From Bradyrhizobium australiense (GTDB taxonomy: Bacteria; Pseudomonadota; Alphaproteobacteria; Rhizobiales; Xanthobacteraceae): a stretch of DNA of 64,000 nucleotides. Both the position numbers and the translations under genes were made by a program. Positions 54,950 through 62,578 of the stretch are shown in pieces. The notes under the pieces were generated by a model. It was not told the DNA's origin. It ran no database searches and saw only the letters and a program-made list of their open reading frames with translations. The stretch is from assembly GCF_013114825.1 (NCBI RefSeq), contig NZ_JAAVLX010000001.1, positions 372,001-436,000 of the forward strand, given 5' to 3'. Position 1 is the stretch's first letter. Each line of letters begins with the position of its first letter.

Positions 54950-56046
54950 CAGGCCGTGCAACCACACAAGCGATCTCCGCGACCGAACTGACGGAGGGCG
55001 ACAGCGACGCTGTGCGCATAAGGCATCAGCTTGACGCCTGGGCCAATGCTTCAAATCGCGCCCCTAGACTGGTGGCAACACCGGCGGAAGACCTCAGCGT
55101 TGAACCATCCGGCAAGGCGCCCCTGGCAGCAAAGAAGCGCAGCCGCTCCTCTTCGGCGGCCGGTCGTACCAAAGCCACCAGGGCGACTAAGGTCATCAAG
55201 GCCAAGGAAACGGAGGCAACCAAGGCCAACGTCGAGCCAGAGTCGCCGAGCGCGCCGCTCGAGCCGCCGACGGTTTCCGCTGCGCTCGCCGTGCCGGAGC
55301 CCATTCCCGCGCCTCCGGAACGCGAACGCGCCAGCCGCGCCTTTGCCCTTTTTGCGGCTCTCGCGCTGGCGACGGTTGCTGCCTATTTTTCAGTCGCCGG
55401 CATGGCCGAAATCTTTCCCGGTGATCCGGTTGGCGTCATGGTGCTCGCCGCCACGATGGAAGCCGGCAAGCTCGTGATCGCCGGATGGCTGGCGGCGCAT
55501 TGGCGCCGGACCAACTGGAAAATGCGCTCGGTCATGGTCGCCCTCGTTGCCGGCCTTGCGCTGATCAACGCCGCCGGCGTGTTCGGCAAGCTGGTCGAGG
55601 CGCATGTCAGCGTCGCGGCCACCGCGCGTTCCAGCGTTACCGAGCGCATTGAATCGCTCGACGCTCGGGTCTCGGCGCAATCGGCTGTCGTTGCCGATTT
55701 GGCCGGCCGCATCGCGCAGATCGACCGCGCCGTGGATGAATCGACACGGCGTGGCCGGGTGACGCGGGCGATCAACATCGCAACGCAGGAGCGCGCGACG
55801 CGGGACGGGCTGGATACGCAGCGGCAGGCGGCCACCGCGACGCTGGTAGGGCTGCAGGCGCAACGCGCAGCGCTGGCCGGTGAACGTTCCCGCATTGAGG
55901 CATCCACAGGACCGATCCGGTATCTCGCGACGATGGTCGGCGCCGCACCCGAAGCCGCAGTTCGCTGGCTGATCATGTTGATGGTGCTCTGCTGCGATCC
56001 CGCAGCGATCGCCTTGACGGTCGCTGCGGCCGCTTCGCGACGCTAA
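54946..56046 (+). CDS. Polytopic membrane protein with long coiled coil, second gene of coupled pair (366 aa)
   Basis: Start ATG 54946 overlaps the stop of the small gene before it. Residues 1-128 are a soluble, basic, disordered part (Lys/Ala/Thr, then Pro). Transmembrane helices are near 132-152, 162-184 and 194-216. A long coiled coil runs from about 225 to 320 (ESLDARVSAQSAVVADLAGR, RDGLDTQRQAATATLVGLQA), and a final helix lies near 336-362 (WLIMLMVLCCDPAAIALTVA). The closing DPxA motif reminds me of phage-borne membrane proteins (weak recollection). No family is assigned. It is convergent with the M15-like gene. Confidence 0.75.
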   Translation: MTGRATTQAISATELTEGDSDAVRIRHQLDAWANASNRAPRLVATPAEDLSVEPSGKAPLAAKKRSRSSSAAGRTKATRATKVIKAKETEATKANVEPESPSAPLEPPTVSAALAVPEPIPAPPERERASRAFALFAALALATVAAYFSVAGMAEIFPGDPVGVMVLAATMEAGKLVIAGWLAAHWRRTNWKMRSVMVALVAGLALINAAGVFGKLVEAHVSVAATARSSVTERIESLDARVSAQSAVVADLAGRIAQIDRAVDESTRRGRVTRAINIATQERATRDGLDTQRQAATATLVGLQAQRAALAGERSRIEASTGPIRYLATMVGAAPEAAVRWLIMLMVLCCDPAAIALTVAAAASRR

Positions 56047-56212
56047 AGGAGGCGAGGTGAAAAGGGATCGCCAATTCAAGCTAAGGGCCGGAAGAGCCGA
56101 CGGGTCGCGTGCCCGATGACAGGCTCCGCGATATCCGGGGCTTCTCCCGCATGTCGCTGCACGCATGCGGGCTACTTGCTCCCGCATCAGCGGGAAGGCG
56201 TGCCTCAACCGG

Positions 56213-57478
56213 CTACATGGTCCTGGCTTTCGACAATTTTGCGGTTCTCGCCTGTTTCGCCACGCCGCGATCGTGCCGCTTGTGATCGTGCCGCGCGGTC
56301 ACCCGGACGCGCTTCTTGATACTCGCTTGCGCCTCTTGCGTCTTCGTTCCGCCGCGGCGAGAGGCATATTCCTTGCCGTCGATCGGCCCCAGATGGGGCG
56401 GATCTCTGTCGAGGTAAGGCCGCCCGATTCCAAATTCCTTGCCGCGTTCATCGATCCATTTCCAGAGCTTTTCCGTGGAGACCCATCGCTGCGCCCGGCT
56501 CGCGCCCTTGACGCTCACCACGTCGGCCGCAAGCCCGCGGCCATAGCCGCCGCGCAAACTGCCGCCATGGTAGGATCGATCGCTTGCCGCCTTCAGTCCG
56601 CTGGCGATCGATTGACGGTAGTCATCGCGAAACGCGCTGGTGATGCCGGGCGAGAGCCCGGCCTGCTCCGCCGCATGGAGCGTATGAAAGAGCTTTAGCT
56701 TGAAGCTCCGATCCATACCGCCGATCACATAGTCCATCATCGCCATGCCGGCTTTTTCCGCGGCCTTCGGGTCCTTCCACGTAAAATCCTCGTCGACGCG
56801 CCTGGTAAAGGTTTTGGTGACAGTCACCGTCTTGCCTTTCCTCTTGACCGTGACTTTCCTCCGTTCATGCACCTTGATGGCGTCGATCTTGGGCGCGCGT
56901 TCATAGAGGGCCCACAAATAACGATCGATGCAGATCTCCGCGACCAGACATTCCTCGTTGATTTCGAGGGTGCGAACAGCCGGCTGGGCATTGTCGGGTG
57001 CGGGATCGGGCGTGATCGTCGTCGCTACCTCGGCGGAGGAAGCTTCGGGCGATAGTACCTCTGCCGGATCGGTCAGCGAGGCCACGACAAAAGTTTTCGG
57101 GTCATCCGAGCCTGCGATCGTGTCAGGAGCTTGCGTCGTATCAGGTGCTTTCTCGATCACGGGCGCGGTACGGATCGGCAGATCGATGGCATCAATGGCG
57201 GCGCTTGCAACAGCGATCACCGGCGGCGTGTCCGCAGGCTCCGTGCTTGCGGCGAGAGCTGGTTCCTGGTGTTCCACAATTGAAGGCGCAGTGGCGTTCT
57301 CAATGGAGGCGTCGGCGTTCTCGGTGGAAGCACCGGTATTCTTGACAGAAGCGCTGACGCGTTCGATGGGGGCCGAACCGAAGCTGGCGAGGCAAACCAG
57401 AACCCAGCTCGCGAGCGCCAGGCCCGCGACAAGATTGATGCGGCGCTGCGCCGTCGTCGCCAATTGCCAGGGGTCCAT
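56213..57478 (-). CDS. Membrane-anchored M15-like D,D-carboxypeptidase-type protein (421 aa)
   Basis: One N-terminal helix (about 17-35), then a low-complexity Ala/Thr/Pro/Glu region to about 170. A C-terminal peptidase-like domain has SAFRDDYRQS (Arg284), YHGGSLRGGYGRGLAADVV (His304 ... Asp319) and DPPHLGPIDG (His362). Compared with VanY (SxHxxGxAxD), the loop between His and Asp is longer by about eight residues. The start 57478 follows GGGAGG. Likely periplasmic peptidoglycan trimming. The last 50 residues are Lys/Arg-rich. Confidence 0.78.
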   Translation of the reverse strand: MDPWQLATTAQRRINLVAGLALASWVLVCLASFGSAPIERVSASVKNTGASTENADASIENATAPSIVEHQEPALAASTEPADTPPVIAVASAAIDAIDLPIRTAPVIEKAPDTTQAPDTIAGSDDPKTFVVASLTDPAEVLSPEASSAEVATTITPDPAPDNAQPAVRTLEINEECLVAEICIDRYLWALYERAPKIDAIKVHERRKVTVKRKGKTVTVTKTFTRRVDEDFTWKDPKAAEKAGMAMMDYVIGGMDRSFKLKLFHTLHAAEQAGLSPGITSAFRDDYRQSIASGLKAASDRSYHGGSLRGGYGRGLAADVVSVKGASRAQRWVSTEKLWKWIDERGKEFGIGRPYLDRDPPHLGPIDGKEYASRRGGTKTQEAQASIKKRVRVTARHDHKRHDRGVAKQARTAKLSKARTM

Positions 57479-57854
57479 GATCCGGCCTCCCAAGGCTCCG
57501 CATGAGCCTGATTACACAAGCACGCGACGGCGTTCATTCTTCGGATTGCGAAATGAATGCGCAACGGCGAGAGACTACGGGATCATCCCTTTTTTCAAGG
57601 GTGTTGCTTCAAAACAACGAGCAGCATGATGGAACTTATTGTTTATTTTTGGGACTTGCGTGCCGCTACCCGACAAAGGGCATGCCTATAGATGGGGTAA
57701 CGGGCCGGCGGGCTCACAGCAAGCCGCTCACTCGCTACGGCGCTGTGTGGTTGCGCGCTCGCTCGCGGCTTGCTGGCGAAGGCGGTCGTCCCTCAAACTG
57801 ATGGTGTTGAACGGAGTCGGGCAAGCCCGCTCCAAGCATCATTGAGGAACGACC
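57479..57854. other. Intergenic region before the IS110 remnant
   Basis: No gene. From about 57640 the sequence may be the left end of the insertion sequence, with GGCGGGCTCACAGCAAGCCGC / GCGGCTTGCTGGCGAAGGCGG inverted parts near 57708-57785. No clear terminal repeats are proven. Confidence 0.4.
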
Positions 57855-58046
57855 ATGAACCACTATGCCGGAATCGACGTGTCTTTGGAATGCTCAAGCG
57901 TGTGTGTTGTTGACGCGAGCGGCAATATCGTGCGGGAGGCCAAGGTAGCAAGCGAACCGGAGGTATTGATCGCCTGGTTCCATTCGCTCGGCCTTGATCT
58001 TGAGCGGACTGGGCTGGAAGCCTGGCCGCTGTCGCAGTGGCTGTTG
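57855..58046 (+). pseudogene. IS110-family transposase, N-terminal fragment
   Basis: MNHYAGIDVSLECSSVCVVD then ASGNIVREAKVASEPEVL is the DEDD start of IS110 transposases (Asp of GIDVS). Similarity ends near WPLSQWLL (about residue 63, position 58046). The rest of the open frame is unrelated sequence and the family D repeat at 58099-58201, where it stops. The catalytic Glu/Asp and Tos region are gone. A dead IS. Confidence 0.88.
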
Positions 58047-58098
58047 CGTTCCGTAGATTGGTCGGCCTATCCTCTTCCAATCCCATCAGGCTGCCCGA

Positions 58099-58201
58099 CC
58101 TCATCCCTGAGGAGCGCGTCTTCGCGCGTGTCGAAGGATGAATGGCACCAGCCGGGCCATATGGTTCGAGACGGCGCTGCGCGCCTCCTAACCATGAGGG
58201 T
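58099..58201. repeat. Palindromic intergenic repeat, family D copy 2
   Basis: CCTCATCCCTGAGGAGCGCGT at one end and GCGCGCCTCCTAACCATGAGG at the other. Compare 29696-29819. It touches the truncated IS110 gene. Confidence 0.82.
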
Positions 58202-58220
58202 TTAACGGTGCTACCAACCG

Positions 58221-60002
58221 TCACCCCAGCCACACCGCGTCCGCGCCGTTCACCGCTTCGGCGCTATCCGTCACCGTCTTCTCCAGCGATCCCGCCTGCA
58301 CGGTGATGTTCTCGGCGAAGAACCGCGCGACGGTCACGTAGCGCTGCGGATCGCCGGCATCGCCATGGCTCTTCGCGGCCAGCGCTTCGCCGGCCAGCAT
58401 GCAGCCGCCGAGTGTGGAACCGAACAGGCGCAGATAGGGCGTGGCGCCGGCAAGCGCATCGTTCGGCGCAGACGCCACTCGCTCGAGTAGCCACTTGCTG
58501 GCGCGCTCGAGCGAGCCGAGCGCGTCGCGCAGTTTTGCACCTGTCGTGCCGAAGCCGGGATCGTTCGATGTTTCGACCTGCTTGACGATGCCGTTGAGTT
58601 CATCGAGCAGGGCCCATACCGATGCGCCGCCATTGGCGGCGAGTTTGCGCGTGACGAGATCGATCGACTGGATGCCGTTGGTGCCCTCGTAGATCGAGGT
58701 GATGCGCGCGTCGCGGTAGTGCTGCGCGGCGCCGGTCTCCTCGATGAAGCCCATGCCGCCATGGATCTGCACGCCGAGATACGTCACCTCGTTGCCGATG
58801 TCGGTGGAGAATGCCTTTGCGATCGGCGTCAGCAGCGCGCCGCGCGCGGCAGCATCGGCGCGCACCTTCGGGTCCTTGGCGCGTGCGGAGATATCGAACG
58901 CCACCGCCGTCGCATAGCAGATCGAGCGCGCGGCGGCCGTCATGCTGCGCATCTGCAACAGCATGCGCTTGACGTCAGGATGCACGATGATCGGATCGAG
59001 CCCGTCGCCTTTCTTGCCGACGGCCCGGCCCTGTTTGCGTTCTTGCGCAAAGGCCAGCGCCTGCTGATAGGCGCGGTCGGCAATGCCGACGCCTTCAAGG
59101 CCGACGCCGAGGCGGGCCTGGTTCATCATCGTGAACATGCATTGCATGCCCTTGTTTTCCTCGCCGATCAGGTAGCCGATGGCGCCGCCATGATCGCCCA
59201 TCGTCATGGTGCAGGTGGGGGAGGCGTGCATGCCGAGCTTGTGCTCGACGCCGGACGGATGGATGTCGTTGCGCGCCCCGAGCGAGCCGTCGGCATTGAC
59301 GAGTAATTTCGGAATCAAAAACAGCGATATCCCCTTGGTGCCCGCGGGCGCATCGGGCAGGCGCGCCAGCACGAAATGCACGATGTTGTCGGTCATGTCG
59401 TGGTCGCCATAGGTGATGAAGATCTTGGTGCCCTTGATGCGATAGCTGCCGTCGCCGGCGCGTTCGGCGCGGGTGCGCAGCGCGCCGACGTCGGAGCCGG
59501 CTTGTGACTCGGTGAGCTGCATGGTGCCGGTCCATTCGCCGGACACAAGTTTTTGCAGATAGATCTGTTTCAGCTCGTCGCTGCCATGGGCCTCGAGCGC
59601 CTCGATCGCCGAGAGCGTGAGCAGCGGGCAAAGACCGAAGGCGATGTTCGAAGCGCTCCAGATTTCGGTGCAGGCGGCGTTGATGGCCAGCGGCAGGCCT
59701 TGGCCGCCAAACGCTTCTGGGCCCGACACTGCGTTCCATCCGGCAGCCGCCCAACGTCGGTAAGCATCGGGCCAGCCCGGCGCGGTCGTCACCTTGTTAT
59801 CCGCAAGCTTGATGCCCTGTTCGTCGCCGACGCGGTTCAGCGGCGCCAGCACGTCGCCGGCGAATTTACCGGCTTCCTCCAGCACGGCGGCGGCAATGTC
59901 GCCGTCGAAATCGCCGTAATGGCCGGCCTGCACGGCTGCCTGCAGGCCGGCGCCGTGGTTGAGCGCGAGCAGGATGTCGGAGATCGGCGCGCGGTAAGTC
60001 AT
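58221..60002 (-). CDS. Acyl-CoA dehydrogenase, DmdC-like (593 aa)
   Basis: Long acyl-CoA dehydrogenase form with an N-terminal extra part (MTYRAPISDILLALNHGAGL), then MQLTESQAGSDVGALRT, KIFITYGDHDMTDNIVHFVL and the catalytic Glu439 in IYEGTNGIQSIDLVTRKL, and the extra C-terminal helical domain. Such 590-aa proteins are often 3-methylmercaptopropionyl-CoA dehydrogenase (DmdC) or long-chain acyl-CoA types. Start ATG 60002 is chosen; the frame is open to 60068. Confidence 0.9.
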   Translation of the reverse strand: MTYRAPISDILLALNHGAGLQAAVQAGHYGDFDGDIAAAVLEEAGKFAGDVLAPLNRVGDEQGIKLADNKVTTAPGWPDAYRRWAAAGWNAVSGPEAFGGQGLPLAINAACTEIWSASNIAFGLCPLLTLSAIEALEAHGSDELKQIYLQKLVSGEWTGTMQLTESQAGSDVGALRTRAERAGDGSYRIKGTKIFITYGDHDMTDNIVHFVLARLPDAPAGTKGISLFLIPKLLVNADGSLGARNDIHPSGVEHKLGMHASPTCTMTMGDHGGAIGYLIGEENKGMQCMFTMMNQARLGVGLEGVGIADRAYQQALAFAQERKQGRAVGKKGDGLDPIIVHPDVKRMLLQMRSMTAAARSICYATAVAFDISARAKDPKVRADAAARGALLTPIAKAFSTDIGNEVTYLGVQIHGGMGFIEETGAAQHYRDARITSIYEGTNGIQSIDLVTRKLAANGGASVWALLDELNGIVKQVETSNDPGFGTTGAKLRDALGSLERASKWLLERVASAPNDALAGATPYLRLFGSTLGGCMLAGEALAAKSHGDAGDPQRYVTVARFFAENITVQAGSLEKTVTDSAEAVNGADAVWLG

Positions 60003-60282
60003 GACGATAATCTCGCTTTTTGGGTAATGAGCTGCCGCCGTCTTCCCACGAAACCGGGGTTCTCTCAACTCTCCGGTGGGCCGTATCAGTCCCGCCCGGG
60101 GCGCGGAAGTCGGCCCGGGACACCCGAAGCGGTGATCCTTTATAAAGGCTCACATTGATAGAGCCGATTTTGGGTGAAATTCGCCCCCGCTGCCTGTTGA
60201 AATGGCGAGACTCCCTCTATAGACCGGCGGTGCCGGGCACGGATCGTGCCGGCCGATCCCCATGTTTTCGGGGCCGGACTAT

Positions 60283-60357
60283 TGGGGCGTAGCCAAGCGG
60301 TAAGGCAGCGGATTTTGATTCCGCCATTCGGAGGTTCGATCCCTCCCGCCCCAGCCA
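60283..60357 (+). tRNA. tRNA-Gln (anticodon TTG)
   Basis: 75 bases with encoded CCA. Acceptor TGGGGCG pairs with CGCCCCA; the D-arm and AGCGGATTTTGATTCCGC anticodon arm (TTG in TTTTGAT) are clear; the T-arm is GGAGGTTCGATCCCTCC. The integrase remnant begins 8 bases after it, a typical island attachment. Confidence 0.95.
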
Positions 60358-60364
60358 ATTGAAA

Positions 60365-61587
60365 TCACTCAGCAATCACGCTTTGTTCACGGCCTTCGTT
60401 CTGAACGCTTTTCTGCTGCTCATTCTGAACGTCTGTCACCGTTTCGTTCGTCAGCCTATGTGCATGCCGCTTGCGGGTCGCCGCGAGCACTCGCTTCTCG
60501 GTACGCTTGGCGTAGCCGACGTAGCTCTGCTGCGTGCGGTGCGCTGACAGCGCGCGGCCCTGTCCGTCGGTCAACTCCGCTTCCTCCAGTTCCGTCATGC
60601 CACCGTGACGGCAAGCATCGAACGTGAAGTGCGCCGGCAATCCGAGCTTCACACGCATGCGCTGCACCTTGTGCTGCATTGTGCTGAAGGCGAACGGCTT
60701 GGCCTTACCCTTCTCGACCTCGAATAAGATCATCGGCGTGCCGCGACGCTTTAAGTGCGACAGCACTTCCTCAGCTTCCTCGTAGAATTTCCGGTCTTGT
60801 GGTGCTCGATCCGGATCGTTGGTTTGGGGCCGGTGCGGTAGCCGCTCCATTTGATGTGTCCGGCGATAACGTTCTCGGGACGCTGCAGCCACTCGAAACA
60901 AATCACGGCGACCGCTGCGGCCTCGACCTCGCCGTGCTCGATGCAACCATACGCAAAGTTGTAGACCTCGTCCCGTGTCACCGCCGGCTTTTTCTTTCTC
61001 ACGCGGGCTTCATAGTAACCCCGATCCAAGGGTTTGGAACGTCTTTGGGAAATTCGTCTGGGAAGAGGCGACGGACGACCCGCCAGGCCTTACGGCAGAG
61101 TACGACCAGCTTTTCGCCGGTCCGCAGGCGCTCAACCGGTCTCGCGCTCGATAAATTTGTCGTAGAGCTTGTCGGCGGCACGCGGCGTGATCGTCCTTAC
61201 AAGGCGGTCGCCGACGCGATCACGCTTCTTGGTGAGCGTGTTGCAGACCTGATCCATCGCCCATTCGTAGTCATCGCGCGAACGCACTGCGACTTTGTCG
61301 AGATAGGCCCTGCTGATCTTGTATTCCCGGAAAAGCCAATCAACGGTGCCGTGCTTCGGCATGTTGGGTGCACTGACCGGAAGCCCTTTCCGCTGCGTGT
61401 CCCATTCATCGAACTGACCGTTCAAAACATCGGCGCGCTTCGTCATCGCGGCGAAGTCTGTGCCGAGCGGCTCGTTCTGGACCGAGCACTTCAGCTTCCG
61501 GTACTTTGTCGGCACATTGTAGTAGTAGGCCGTCTCGCCGCCCGCGAGCCGTTTGGGAATGACGTGCCGAGGTAATTGCACGGTCAC
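60365..61587 (-). pseudogene. Tyrosine-recombinase (phage integrase) gene with at least three frame breaks
   Basis: Begins at GTG 61587-61585, overlapping the TGA of the small HTH gene (GTGA). Three frames are needed: up to a stop near 61134; then VERLRTGEKLVVLCRKAWRV until near 61005; then ARVRKKKPAVTRDEVYNFAY to HHKTG near 60795; then KFYEEAEEVLSHLKRRGTPM to the end. Catalytic parts remain readable: Arg in WLQRPENVIAGHIKW, FTFDACRHGGMTELEE (HxxR) and Tyr in QQSYVGYAKRTEKR. About 20 codons between HHKTG and KFYEE also seem lost. Non-functional. Confidence 0.85.
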
Positions 61588-61823
61588 AAATCCTCGGCGA
61601 GATCGTTTTGCTCCATGCTTGGCGCTATCGCTGCGTCCAGATCGTCGATCAACCATAGCCGTCTACGCCCTTCTGCCACACGAGGCAGAGGATAATCCTT
61701 TCCGACCCGTTTGAGGAAGCCGTCTACGGTTGTCTCACCGCAATATCCTGCGGCCATTGCGGCGGACATGCGCCGAGGCCAGCTGCCAACGGGAATGATC
61801 GATGGACGGCTTGAGCGCGTCAA
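61584..61823 (-). CDS. Small helix-turn-helix protein beside the integrase (79 aa)
   Basis: TTG start at 61823 (GAGGG upstream); an inner ATG is also present. Segment MSAAMAAGYCGETTVDGFLK then RRRLWLIDDLDAAIAPS has the AlpA/MerR-like excisionase shape (DNA-binding helix pair and basic wing). Its stop overlaps the integrase start. Likely recombination directionality or island control; may be decaying along with the integrase. Confidence 0.65.
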   Translation of the reverse strand: MTRSSRPSIIPVGSWPRRMSAAMAAGYCGETTVDGFLKRVGKDYPLPRVAEGRRRLWLIDDLDAAIAPSMEQNDLAEDL

Positions 61824-62578
61824 AACTCAAACCCTCTCGCGTCTCATCGCAGCGAAAAAATTGGACCTGCGCATTTCCATGATATCTCTTCGGTCGCTCA
61901 ACCAAACCCCGCTAGTTACGTTCTAAAGCAACGGGTTTCTCGCAAAGTGTGGGCGTCGTACTCGCTTACTCCTTCTAACAAAGCTCCGGCCTCTCGTCCG
62001 GCCATCTAACAGGGAGAAGATCCGCCACTAGGAGTCCAGTTTTACCTGAGGCGGCATTTGGCGCCCCTGGCGTAGAAAAAGGATTGTTTGCCGAGACAGC
62101 GTCGCCGAGCCGGAGGAATATCGCCGGCCTCCATTCTACATCTTTAACCGACTGCTATGACGCCAGCGACTGGTCGGACGATCGCTAGTCGACAGAGCAC
62201 AATCTCAGCACTCGCGCTCCGGGTCTCGATTGTGGAGCGAAACGCGAGCGGACCATCCGTGCGGAAATGGTGCCTCGCTGAATTCATTTCCGAAATTGGA
62301 TTGCTCGAACTTGCATACAGACCGTTATGAGCGACGGGATATCGGTCGGCCTTATTGATTTTGTTGAGCTTTCGTTTGAAATCGATTGCGTTCTGGCTGC
62401 TTTGTCGAGGACGTTTCTGGTGCGAAACTGGTGCGGTCCGCGCACGTCGCTCGAGTGGCCGGTCCTCTGAAGGGTTTCGGATGCCGGCCGCAGAAACACG
62501 CGGTGCCATCTCCCAAGCGGCCGGCGTCCGAAACACCTCACACAAGTGGCCATTCAGCAATGGGCCATCCAGTCAGAC
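61824..62578. other. Gene-poor stretch in the island remnant
   Basis: About 755 bases. Short open frames on both strands lack ribosome sites and family resemblance. Base composition is lower in GC than the core. No RNA or repeat is seen. Confidence 0.5.

Noticed and set aside
62144..62560. Open frame in the gene-poor stretch after the integrase
   Set aside because: No ribosome site, mixed composition and no resemblance to a family.
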